From Syntrophaceae bacterium UBA7520 (lineage in GTDB: Bacteria; Desulfobacterota; Syntrophia; Syntrophales; Smithellaceae), in the NCBI GenBank assembly GCA_002478265.1, contig DLNC01000039.1, forward strand, positions 1 to 8,529: DNA of 8,529 bases, given 5' to 3'. The notes beneath the pieces were generated by a model, which was given only the letters and a program-made list of their open reading frames with translations, did no database searches and had not been told where the DNA came from. A program made the position numbers and the translations under genes. This document shows positions 1 to 6,484 of the stretch, piece by piece (the first letter of the stretch is position 1; each line of letters begins with the position of its first letter).

Positions 1-1308
1 TCATTCCAGGCGATATGGAAAATCGGCGCGATTGCCGTGCCCATAAATTATCAAATTGGTGTTGAAGAAACAGCTTATATTTATCAGGATTCCGGCGCCA
101 AAGTAATCATTACCGTGCAGGAATACATGAACAAAGTCAATCAGGCCAGATTGGCCTCGCCGGAAATACGGCATATTATCGCACTTACACAAGAGGCGTC
201 GGATGGAGTATTGTCTTATGAAGAAATTCTGCGGCACGCGCCTGATGATCTGAATATAGTCGAAATGGATAATGGCGAAATAGCCGCTCTTGTTTACACC
301 TCCGGCACGACCGGCAGGCCCAAAGGCGTGATGCAGACACATTACGCGCTTTATTATACGGCGCTGAAAGTGCAAGAAACAAACAATTATCCGATGGACG
401 CGGTTAATGTCGCCATGCTTCCGTTATGCCATTCATATGGCATAGGCGTCATGAATTCCACCAATTTGCGCACACATGGCAAAACGGTTATTCTGCGCCA
501 GTTTAACGTGGAGAAACTGTTCTCGGCCATAGAAAAATACAAAGTAACCAGTGTGGCGGCGGTTCCAACGATGTATATTCATATGTTAAATTATCCGGAT
601 TACAAGAAATATGACTTGAGTTCGGTAAAACATTTTATTTGCGGTTCCGCGCCGTTATCGATGGAAACATGGAGGCAATTTAAGGAAAAATTCAATGGAG
701 AAATCGCTGAAGGCTGGGGCTTGACGGAGGCCTGCGCCAACAACTCCGTTAATCCGATATACGGCATAAAGAAGGTGGGTTCTATCGGCAAACCCATGGT
801 CGGCATGGAGATAAAAATATTTGACGAAAGAGGCCGGGAAGTCCCGCCGGGCACGGAAGGTGAGATAGTTTTAAAAGGGCCCATGGTTATGAAGGGTTAC
901 TGGAAGCAGCCGGAAGCGACCGCCGAAGTTATTAAAAACGGATGGCTGCACACCGGAGATATAGGCTATCAGGATGAAGACGGCTATTTTTTCATTACTG
1001 ACCGCAAAAAGGACATTATCATCAAAGGGGGAGAAAATATTTCTCCCCGGGCGATAGAAGAGGTTTTATATACGCATCCGGACGTCGCGGAAGCGGCCTG
1101 TATCGGCATGCCGGATAAGATATACGGCGAAGACATCAAGGCGTTTGTCGTATTGAAAGCCGGGAAAAAGGCGCATTCCGACGAAATAATGAAATATTGC
1201 GGGGAAAAGCTGAAAAAATTCTTTATGCCTAAGGAAGTGGTCATACTCGAAGAAATGCCCAAAACCTTGGTCGGGAAAATACTAAAAAAAGAACTGCGTA
1301 AAATGTAG
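1..1308 (+). CDS. Fatty acyl-CoA synthetase (AMP-forming ligase), 5' end missing
   Basis: This ANL-superfamily adenylating enzyme activates a carboxylic acid, probably a fatty acid, with ATP to an acyl-AMP and then transfers the acyl group to CoA. The frame is open from base 1, so the first residues lie outside the window; the GTG at 37 is internal. About 435 residues remain of a family usually near 500-550, so perhaps 70-90 are missing. Visible motifs, in order: the P-loop-like A3 motif YTSGTTGRPKG (295-327), A5 EGWGLTEA (709-732), A7 HTGD (949-960), A8 hinge DRKKDIIIKGGENI (1000-1041) and the C-terminal A10 catalytic lysine in GKILKKEL (GK at 1273-1278). All core motifs are intact, so the enzyme should be active. 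The fatty-acid substrate is inferred from overall similarity to FadD-type ligases; aryl or short-chain acids cannot be excluded. The next gene begins 42 bases downstream on the same strand. Confidence 0.93.
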   Translation, partial: SFQAIWKIGAIAVPINYQIGVEETAYIYQDSGAKVIITVQEYMNKVNQARLASPEIRHIIALTQEASDGVLSYEEILRHAPDDLNIVEMDNGEIAALVYTSGTTGRPKGVMQTHYALYYTALKVQETNNYPMDAVNVAMLPLCHSYGIGVMNSTNLRTHGKTVILRQFNVEKLFSAIEKYKVTSVAAVPTMYIHMLNYPDYKKYDLSSVKHFICGSAPLSMETWRQFKEKFNGEIAEGWGLTEACANNSVNPIYGIKKVGSIGKPMVGMEIKIFDERGREVPPGTEGEIVLKGPMVMKGYWKQPEATAEVIKNGWLHTGDIGYQDEDGYFFITDRKKDIIIKGGENISPRAIEEVLYTHPDVAEAACIGMPDKIYGEDIKAFVVLKAGKKAHSDEIMKYCGEKLKKFFMPKEVVILEEMPKTLVGKILKKELRKM

Positions 1309-1350
1309 CATAAAAAGCAAAATATTTACGCGAAAAATTGTCTGGTAAAT

Positions 1351-4008
1351 ATGTCTTATAAAATAATTATGACAAAAATACTTATTTGGGCGACAAGGAT
1401 AATTCTTGTTCTTTTTGTCTGTCTTTTGTTTTTTGTTTTTGTTTATTCCAGCACGGAGTCTTTTCAGAATTCCGTAAGAAAAAGCATAGATACGGAGTTT
1501 AAAGGCGCGGTTCTCTATAAACGGGCATCGCTTCGTATAATACCATCTGCCGGCATTCTTTTAAAAAATGTAGATTTTGTGACACCGGACGAAGTAAGCT
1601 TTAAAGCCCAGTCGCTGCAAATCCATCCCCGTTTCCCAAAAATATTAACCGGAAAGTTCGAAGCGGCCAAATTTACGCTCAAAAAGCCGGCGATGGTTCT
1701 GCATATCAAAGAAAATGGTCAAAAAGAGAAAAAGGAATATTTAGCAAAAGAAATCATTAAAAAAACAAATAGCGCGCTTGATGAAATCCGCAAAAAGATA
1801 CCCGGTCTCGTTTGTGTCGCAGAAAAAGGACACATCATTATACGGAAAAATAATGATGTGTTGACTGAAATAAGCAAAGTAAATTTACTCTTTGCCTTGG
1901 AACCCAGAGATGTAAGAATCAGGATAAAAGGGGAAATGGCCAACATGGGCGAGATGTCTCTGGTGGGCAGATTTTCCGCGCAAAACGAAACACTTTACCT
2001 GAATAATATATCGGCATTGTTGGGGGAATCATCAGTTTATGATTGCTCGGGCCGGATAAAATTAAATCAAGATTATAATACCGAACTGAAAGGAGGGAAA
2101 ACCGTATTAATTCTCGACGACGTTTATAAAAAATTATCATTATTTGAAAAGACACGTCAAATATTAGGTCCCGTAAATAACCTGAAAGGCAGAATTGTTC
2201 TTTCGTCTTTGGATTTATCGGGGCCTCTGTTAAAGCCGCAAAATTGGGAGACAGTTACTACCGGGTCGGTCGAGGGAGTAGTTCTGGGTTCATCAAACCT
2301 TCCCGGCACGATAAAAATCGCGCAAGGTAAATTGCACGCAGCTCAAGGAAAGATTGATTTTGAGAAATTTAAGGTGTCACTATTTGATTCAAAATTCAAT
2401 TTAAGCGCAAAACTGGAGAGCGCGCGAAATTCAATTAACGTAGCGGATATCAAAATTGACGGCACGGTCGGTGAGGTAACTTTGACGTGGATTGCGGATA
2501 AATTGAATCTGCCGCCGGAAGATACTTTACGCGGGCCTTTAAAAATAAAAAACGGCCATGTGCTTTGGGAAAAAAATAAAAAACTGCATGCCTATGGTTC
2601 AGCCGCCATAAATGACGGACCGCAAATTTATTTTGATATCAGCAGCCGCCCGGATAATTTTGATATCAACAAATTGGTTATCCGTGATGACCAATCACGG
2701 GCGGATATGACTTTCAATATCTCCCCCAGGCTTTTCGCTTTTAGCTTTAAGGGAAATCTAAACGAACAGACTTTTAGCCGGATGTTTGCCAAAGCATCTT
2801 TCCGGCGCGGGTGGGTGAGAGGTGATTTAACTATCACATTGCCGCTGGATAAATACGAAAGATCCAGAGCCGAAGGTCAACTGGAAGGAAGAGATTTCAT
2901 TTTACCTCTTCCCGCGCAAGTGCCTTTAAAATTCAGCCATGCTGTAATCAGGGGTGAAAAAACGAAAATAAACATCGATAAAGCTCTCTTAGAGTGGGGC
3001 GAAAATAATCTTGACGCAAATGGTTCCATAACAGCGTCGTCCGGTGGACTTCAGGTCGTCATCAATCTAAAATCAGACCCGATAGACGTAAGCAACATCA
3101 TCGAAAATTTCCAAAAAATATTTGATCAGCCCGAAAAAAAACAATCCTTTTTGCCGGATACAAAAATATCCGTGCGGGGAATTATCCGCATTGATGCGCC
3201 GCAGGTAAAATGGGGGAGCTACAGCGCGCAACCGATAAGCGCTGATGTATTGATTAATAAAGATGACGTCCATCTGGTCTTGGACAGGGCGTTGATGTGC
3301 GAGATCGCCATTCCCGGCAGAATCATCTTCGCGAAAGACGATATCAGATTTAATTTTCAGCCCGATGGATCATCAAATCAGTTGGAAAACGTGCTCGATT
3401 GTTTTTTTGCAAAGAATCTACGCGTCACCGGTAGCTATGATTTTAAGGCATTACTTACTTCCAGGGCTAAAGCGCCTGACTTAACAAGATCCCTGCAGGG
3501 AAACGCTCTTTTAAACGCTAAAGAAGGCGTGATTTACAAGTTTCCGCTTCTGGCGAAGATATTTGCCTTCTTGAATGTTACGGAACTTTTGCGCGGAAAA
3601 TTGCCCGATTTCAGGACTCAAGGCTTCGCCTATAACAGCGCCGTCATCAGGGGAGACATCCGCAACGGCGTGCTTTATATTCAGGAAGCTGTAGTTGACG
3701 GCAAGACAATGCAGCTTGCCGGGCAAGGGGAAATCGATCTTGTCACGAATCGGATAAAACTTACGATATTGGTCGCGCCTTTTAAGACCGTTGATTTTCT
3801 CGTTAGTAAAATACCGGTCATAAGATATATACTGCAGGGAACGCTAATTTCCATACCCCTGAGCGTCACCGGGAACATTGATGATCCGGATATAGTTGTT
3901 CTTTCGCCCAGTGCCGTAGGCGCGGGTTTATTGGGTATTATGCAGCGTACACTTAATTTACCGGTAAAAATTATTGAACCTCTGCTTCCGAAAGAACAGA
4001 AAAAGTAA
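1351..4008 (+). CDS. AsmA-like inner-membrane-anchored periplasmic protein
   Basis: This 885-residue protein has one N-terminal membrane helix (about residues 10-32), then an AsmA-type N-terminal region (about 48-118) with the family's pattern: a basic segment ending in P-x-x-G-I-x-L-K-N-V, and a segment on layer and group contacts ending in a K-K-P turn. A long beta-rich middle follows. The C-terminal region (about 712-875) matches the AsmA/YhdP C-terminal type: repeated G-x-G-x-I-D turns, a P-V-I-R-Y-I-L-x-G segment and a closing V-T-G-N-I-D-D-P. Known relatives (AsmA, YhdP, TamB) form elongated grooves that bridge the periplasm and help move lipids to the outer membrane; that role here is inference from family. 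Length lies between AsmA (about 620) and YhdP/TamB (about 1260). No good Shine-Dalgarno precedes ATG 1351; ATG 1369 is an equally possible start and would still keep the membrane helix. It may be cotranscribed with the acyl-CoA ligase 42 bases upstream. Confidence 0.85.
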   Translation: MSYKIIMTKILIWATRIILVLFVCLLFFVFVYSSTESFQNSVRKSIDTEFKGAVLYKRASLRIIPSAGILLKNVDFVTPDEVSFKAQSLQIHPRFPKILTGKFEAAKFTLKKPAMVLHIKENGQKEKKEYLAKEIIKKTNSALDEIRKKIPGLVCVAEKGHIIIRKNNDVLTEISKVNLLFALEPRDVRIRIKGEMANMGEMSLVGRFSAQNETLYLNNISALLGESSVYDCSGRIKLNQDYNTELKGGKTVLILDDVYKKLSLFEKTRQILGPVNNLKGRIVLSSLDLSGPLLKPQNWETVTTGSVEGVVLGSSNLPGTIKIAQGKLHAAQGKIDFEKFKVSLFDSKFNLSAKLESARNSINVADIKIDGTVGEVTLTWIADKLNLPPEDTLRGPLKIKNGHVLWEKNKKLHAYGSAAINDGPQIYFDISSRPDNFDINKLVIRDDQSRADMTFNISPRLFAFSFKGNLNEQTFSRMFAKASFRRGWVRGDLTITLPLDKYERSRAEGQLEGRDFILPLPAQVPLKFSHAVIRGEKTKINIDKALLEWGENNLDANGSITASSGGLQVVINLKSDPIDVSNIIENFQKIFDQPEKKQSFLPDTKISVRGIIRIDAPQVKWGSYSAQPISADVLINKDDVHLVLDRALMCEIAIPGRIIFAKDDIRFNFQPDGSSNQLENVLDCFFAKNLRVTGSYDFKALLTSRAKAPDLTRSLQGNALLNAKEGVIYKFPLLAKIFAFLNVTELLRGKLPDFRTQGFAYNSAVIRGDIRNGVLYIQEAVVDGKTMQLAGQGEIDLVTNRIKLTILVAPFKTVDFLVSKIPVIRYILQGTLISIPLSVTGNIDDPDIVVLSPSAVGAGLLGIMQRTLNLPVKIIEPLLPKEQKK

Positions 4009-4069
4009 CCATTAGGTTAATTATAGTAATTAGAAGCAAACATTAAAGCGTTACTTTAAAGAGCGTTTT

Positions 4070-4222
4070 ATGCTGAAAATGTCAGAAACAAGAAAAAAAG
4101 ATATGCTCCGCGTTCTTTGCGCGATTGGCTATATGACCCTCATTTTTTTGCTCTCGTGTTCAACAGCCGATAAAGCGCAGGCGGAAAAAATAGTGGCGAT
4201 TAAAAATGAACAAAAATTATAG
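4070..4222 (+). CDS. Candidate 50-residue lipoprotein
   Basis: A short frame of 50 codons lies in the gap between the AsmA-like gene and the nitroreductase gene. It starts at ATG 4070 with a modest ribosome site (AAAGAG at 4057-4062, about 7 bases upstream). The product has a basic N terminus, a hydrophobic stretch and a lipobox-like L-L-S-C (cysteine codon at 4157-4159), which would leave a mature lipopeptide of about 21 charged residues. Leucine at the -2 position of the lipobox is less usual than A, S, T or V. A later in-frame ATG at 4103 would give a shorter, more typical signal peptide. A 6-base inverted repeat (TTAAAG 4043-4048, CTTTAA 4054-4059) precedes the ribosome site. I do not recognise a family. 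It could be a real micro-lipoprotein, a decayed gene fragment or chance. Confidence 0.42.
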   Translation: MLKMSETRKKDMLRVLCAIGYMTLIFLLSCSTADKAQAEKIVAIKNEQKL

Positions 4223-4257
4223 CCCTGACACTTAATCAGAACTGGTAAAAAAGTAAA

Positions 4258-4290
4258 TGATAAAATTAATTCGGAAGGATTGATAAAATT
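4258..4290 (+). repeat. 10-base direct repeat around a ribosome site
   Basis: The decamer TGATAAAATT occurs exactly twice, at 4258-4267 and 4281-4290, with starts 23 bases apart, immediately before the nitroreductase start at 4293. The Shine-Dalgarno GGAAGGA (4273-4279) lies between the copies, 13 bases before the ATG, which is a longer spacing than usual. The second copy therefore fills the space between ribosome site and start codon. It could be a tandem operator or an RNA-binding site, but in AT-rich intergenic DNA it could also be chance. Confidence 0.35.
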
Positions 4291-4292
4291 TT

Positions 4293-5120
4293 ATGGTTCA
4301 AATTGATGTTGAAAAATGTATTGGCTGCGGTACATGCGCGGCGGATTGTCCTTTCGCGTCCATCAAAATTATTGAAGGCAAAGCCACTGCCGGAAAATGG
4401 TGCCTGGAATGCGGCCATTGCACGGCTGTCTGCCCGCAGAAGGCGTTAATTTTGCTGGGCGATTATGACCCTTCGGAAATTATTGAATACGATCCAAAAA
4501 AAATTCAAATGGATCCGGAGAAGCTTTTAAATTTTGTCAAATTCCGCAGAAGCGTCCGCCAATTCACCGACGAGCCGGTGAGTGATGCTGATATCGCCAA
4601 AATAATGGAGATGGGGCGCTACACGCAGACAGGCGCGAACATGCAGGGTCTGCGCTATATCATCCTGACCAAAGAAACGCTCAGGGAAATAACGCCCATT
4701 GCCTTAAAAACACTGGCAGAACTTGATATATCCGGTGTGGATAAAAAAGCAATGCGCGTGCCTTATCAATACCTCGATTTTCAGGCGACCTGGAAGCTGT
4801 GGTATCAGGTGTATCAGAAAAGCAAAAGAGACCTTTTGTTTCACAGCGCGCCGCACGCGCTTTTGGTGATAAGCCGCGCCTGCAACGAGGTGGACGGCTG
4901 TTTCAATATCGGCCATCTGGAGCTGATGATTAACGCGCTGGGCCTGGGGGCATGTTTGATGGGCTTTGGCACTTTCGCGTTTGCCGTTTCTGATGATTTA
5001 AAGAAACGAATAGGGCTTAACGAAGGAGAAGCAGTCCTCTTTTCCCTCGTTTTCGGGCATCCCAAAGTGAAATATCTGAGAACTGTTAACCGCAAAAAGG
5101 TAAGGTATGAAAAAATCTGA
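4293..5120 (+). CDS. Nitroreductase with N-terminal 2x[4Fe-4S] ferredoxin domain
   Basis: This 275-residue cytoplasmic fusion probably takes electrons through two iron-sulfur clusters to an FMN that reduces an unknown substrate. The ferredoxin part carries two complete cluster motifs: C9, C12, C15, C19-P and C37, C40, C43, C47-P. The nitroreductase part starts near residue 78; R85-R86-S87-V88-R89 is the usual phosphate-binding motif for FMN. A glycine-rich L-G-L-G-A-C-L-M-G-F segment (216-225) and a late F-G-H-P (254-257) also fit the family. Ferredoxin-nitroreductase fusions of this length are common in anaerobes, and their physiological substrates are mostly unknown; nitro compounds should not be assumed. 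The start ATG at 4293 has GGAAGGA 13 bases upstream and is the only sensible start, since the first cysteine is at residue 9. The next gene follows after 23 bases, so cotranscription is likely. Confidence 0.92.
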   Translation: MVQIDVEKCIGCGTCAADCPFASIKIIEGKATAGKWCLECGHCTAVCPQKALILLGDYDPSEIIEYDPKKIQMDPEKLLNFVKFRRSVRQFTDEPVSDADIAKIMEMGRYTQTGANMQGLRYIILTKETLREITPIALKTLAELDISGVDKKAMRVPYQYLDFQATWKLWYQVYQKSKRDLLFHSAPHALLVISRACNEVDGCFNIGHLELMINALGLGACLMGFGTFAFAVSDDLKKRIGLNEGEAVLFSLVFGHPKVKYLRTVNRKKVRYEKI

Positions 5121-5143
5121 TTAGACATCACGGAGCTGAGCAC

Positions 5144-5629
5144 ATGAATAATCTCATTTTTTCCATCGATCCGACATATTTTTACTTTTACTTTGGCATC
5201 TTCTCGGTTATCGCAATAGCCGTAGGCGTCGTGCTTTACTTCATGCTCAGGAAAGAAGAGCCGTCAACCACACAATACGGCAGCACCGTTGCTCCCGTCT
5301 CCAATTTTGTCCCCAAACTGGCCGCAATCTGCGTGATTATTGCCATAATTCTTTACGCGTATCGCGATACATGGGTTCATTTCTATACCGCGAGTATTAA
5401 AGATGACCGGCTTTATCTTGGGTACTATTTACCTCAGCGTATTGTGGAAATACCGGATATGAAAAATTTGGCCATAACGAGTGAAAAAGCGTCTCTTAAA
5501 GGCGAAAAATACCGTATTAGGATAAAAATTGCAGATCAGCGCGAATTTGTAAGCCAGATAATGGACGAGGATTCACTGAAAATAAACCTTGAAAAATTAG
5601 CAAACTCGGTCAATACAAAGAAACATTAA
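5144..5629 (+). CDS. Two-helix membrane protein with soluble C-terminal domain, unknown function
   Basis: I do not recognise a named family. The 161-residue product has two predicted membrane helices, about residues 14-35 and 56-73, separated by a basic/polar loop (36-55). It then has a soluble C-terminal domain of about 85 residues rich in alternating hydrophobic residues, with a D-D-R-L-Y-L-G-Y-Y turn (87-95) and an R-I-R-I-K-I-A strand (124-130). Helix pair plus short beta-rich domain recalls bacterial PH-like membrane proteins, but that comparison is by pattern only. No signal peptidase site is evident; helix 1 is probably a retained anchor. The start is supported by GGAG (5132-5135) eight bases before ATG 5144. 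It sits 23 bases after the nitroreductase gene. Confidence 0.75.
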   Translation: MNNLIFSIDPTYFYFYFGIFSVIAIAVGVVLYFMLRKEEPSTTQYGSTVAPVSNFVPKLAAICVIIAIILYAYRDTWVHFYTASIKDDRLYLGYYLPQRIVEIPDMKNLAITSEKASLKGEKYRIRIKIADQREFVSQIMDEDSLKINLEKLANSVNTKKH

Positions 5630-5646
5630 AAAATCAACCGCACAGT

Positions 5647-5681
5647 TTAAAGAAGCAGATAGCAATATCTGAAAACTTTAA
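5647..5681 (+). other. Two-stage stem-loop with GCAA tetraloop
   Basis: In the 97-base gap before the LysM gene, an inner stem CAGATA/TATCTG (5656-5661 with 5666-5671) closes a GCAA tetraloop, a GNRA type that stabilises RNA hairpins. An outer stem TTAAAG/CTTTAA (5647-5652 with 5676-5681) encloses it across a small internal loop (3 bases on the left, 4 on the right). There is no T-run after it, so it is not a standard intrinsic terminator. It starts 17 bases after the preceding stop codon and ends 45 bases before the next start, so it could be a 3'-end stabiliser or processing site. Confidence 0.5.
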
Positions 5682-5710
5682 CAAATTTAATCATTTAAAA
5701 ATTTAACATA

Positions 5711-5721
5711 AAAGGAGGTGA
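5711..5721 (+). promoter_or_regulatory. Perfect Shine-Dalgarno for the LysM gene
   Basis: AAAGGAGGTGA is fully complementary to the usual 3' tail of 16S rRNA. The GGAGG core ends eight bases before GTG 5727, an ideal distance. A GTG at 5718 lies within this sequence and so is not the start. The strength of the site suggests high translation. Confidence 0.85.
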
Positions 5722-5726
5722 GCAAA

Positions 5727-5909
5727 GTGGCCGAAAACCAGTTTGATGCTACCCAGTATTACGAGGTAAAAAAAGGTGATACCCTCTGGAAAATCGCAGA
5801 AAATTTTTATGGTGACGGAAAGTTATATAAAAAAATATTTGAAGCGAACACGGATATTTTGAAGGATCCGAATAAAATAAAGGTCGGACAGAAACTCAAG
5901 ATACCATGA
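5727..5909 (+). CDS. Small stand-alone LysM-domain protein
   Basis: The 60-residue product is almost entirely one LysM domain, residues 11-60: Y-E-V-K-K-G-D-T-L-W-K-I-A near its start, an insert with F-Y-G-D, then I-F-E-A-N and a closing I-K-V-G-Q-K-L-K-I-P. LysM domains usually bind peptidoglycan or other N-acetylglucosamine polymers. This version, with the Y-G-D insert and I-F-E-A-N, most resembles the C-terminal LysM of the E. coli potassium-binding protein Kbp (YgaU), but the BON domain that precedes it there is absent. No signal peptide or membrane helix is visible, so as predicted it would stay in the cytoplasm, where ordinary peptidoglycan binding is impossible; a cytoplasmic Kbp-like or structural role is an inference. 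I placed the start at GTG 5727 because a GTG nine bases earlier lies within the Shine-Dalgarno. Confidence 0.88.
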   Translation: MAENQFDATQYYEVKKGDTLWKIAENFYGDGKLYKKIFEANTDILKDPNKIKVGQKLKIP

Positions 5910-5991
5910 AAAATAAAATTATATCAGCATCCACGGGTATAGCGGAGAATTTTTTCTCACCAACCGGAAATTAAAGAGAAAGGAGAGTATT

Positions 5992-6372
5992 ATGAAGAAA
6001 AGAATCATTTGTTTGATACTTTGTCTCTTTGTTGCATCACTTGTTTTGGTTTCCTGCGGCAAAAAAGAATCGCCGGAAGCGGCGGCAAAATGGGCCGCTC
6101 TGAGCGCGGGTGTTCCTGAAATGATGAAAGCTCTGCAGAGCAGGGTGGATATTCTTTCTCAGGCCACTAAGCTTCCCGCCAGCATTTCCAAAGAAGCTTT
6201 TGATGGCGTAAAAGCGGGTCTGGCCGGAGCGAAAGAAGAATGGACCAAGGCGGAAGACAGCTATAAAGCCGGAAAAGTCGCCGAAGCCGTCGTCGCCGGA
6301 ACCGCCGCTAAAGACAAACTGGTGGCGGGAATGGAAGCGTTGGGCATGACTGTACCTGCAGGTATGAAATAA
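5992..6372 (+). CDS. Small helical lipoprotein, unknown function
   Basis: The 126-residue precursor has a basic start (M-K-K-R), a hydrophobic core and a clear lipobox L19-V20-S21-C22, so it should be lipidated at C22 and leave about 105 mature residues. The mature part is alanine- and lysine-rich and looks all-helical, with regularly spaced A, K and E (for example about 66-112), which suggests a helical hairpin or bundle. The residues after C22 are G-K-K, with no aspartate at +2, so outer-membrane sorting would be expected by the E. coli rule, if that rule holds here. AGGAG (5981-5985) lies six bases before ATG 5992. I do not recognise a family. Confidence 0.85.
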   Translation: MKKRIICLILCLFVASLVLVSCGKKESPEAAAKWAALSAGVPEMMKALQSRVDILSQATKLPASISKEAFDGVKAGLAGAKEEWTKAEDSYKAGKVAEAVVAGTAAKDKLVAGMEALGMTVPAGMK

Positions 6373-6399
6373 TATAAGTTAATCTAAAAAATCAAAAAA

Positions 6400-6438
6400 A
6401 GAGGCGTATTCCACGATATTGACGCGGGATGCGCCTCT
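6400..6438. terminator. Strong 13-pair hairpin; reads as a terminator only on the - strand
   Basis: AGAGGCG (6400-6406) pairs with CGCCTCT (6432-6438), and six more pairs (6407-6412 with 6426-6431, two of them G-U) extend the stem to 13 in RNA from the + strand, around a 13-base loop. On the + strand it is preceded by a long A-run and followed by TAAACAATA, so it lacks the U-run of an intrinsic terminator for the lipoprotein gene. Read on the - strand the seven-pair GC-rich stem is followed by seven T, GA, then six T, the usual terminator form, although the two G-U pairs become C-A mismatches. No - strand gene is evident nearby. It could be a bidirectional or decayed terminator, a transcript-end stabiliser, or the end of an unannotated antisense RNA. 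Confidence 0.5.
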
Positions 6439-6448
6439 AAACAATAAT
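6419..6448 (+). promoter_or_regulatory. Candidate sigma-70 promoter
   Basis: TTGACG (6419-6424) and AATAAT (6443-6448) each match five of six bases of the -35 and -10 consensus and are 18 bases apart. They lie 37 bases before the start of the next gene, and the -35 box sits in the loop of the hairpin at 6400-6438. A start of transcription near 6455 would give a short leader with the ribosome site. Judged by eye only. Confidence 0.35.
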
Positions 6449-6484
6449 TCAAGTAATAGTATATAAGAAAACAGGAGGATTGTG

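Noticed and set aside
37..39. GTG as start of the acyl-CoA ligase gene
   Set aside because: The frame is open to base 1 and the residues before it (K-I-G-A-I-A) fit the family, so the gene continues beyond the window.
2631..2668. 11-base direct repeat TTTTGATATCA inside the AsmA-like gene
   Set aside because: Copies are 27 bases (nine codons) apart in frame and encode F-D-I twice; explained by coding sequence.
4018..4032. TAATTA-TAG-TAATTA inverted repeat after the AsmA-like gene
   Set aside because: Only A-T pairs, three-base loop and no T-run; too weak for a terminator.
4225..4251. CTGACA / TAAAAA promoter-like boxes before the nitroreductase
   Set aside because: Spacing of 15 and a poor -10 box; not distinguishable from chance.
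4257..4283. Eight-codon leader-like frame before the nitroreductase
   Set aside because: No ribosome site, no repeated codons and no attenuator structure.
5718..5720. GTG as start of the LysM gene
   Set aside because: It is part of the Shine-Dalgarno itself; GTG 5727 has ideal spacing.
5945..5958. GAGAA-TTTT-TTCTC hairpin after the LysM gene
   Set aside because: Five weak pairs and no T-run after the stem.
6482..6484. GTG as start of the secreted GRGWG protein
   Set aside because: Only three bases from AGGAGG; ATG 6485 has normal spacing.
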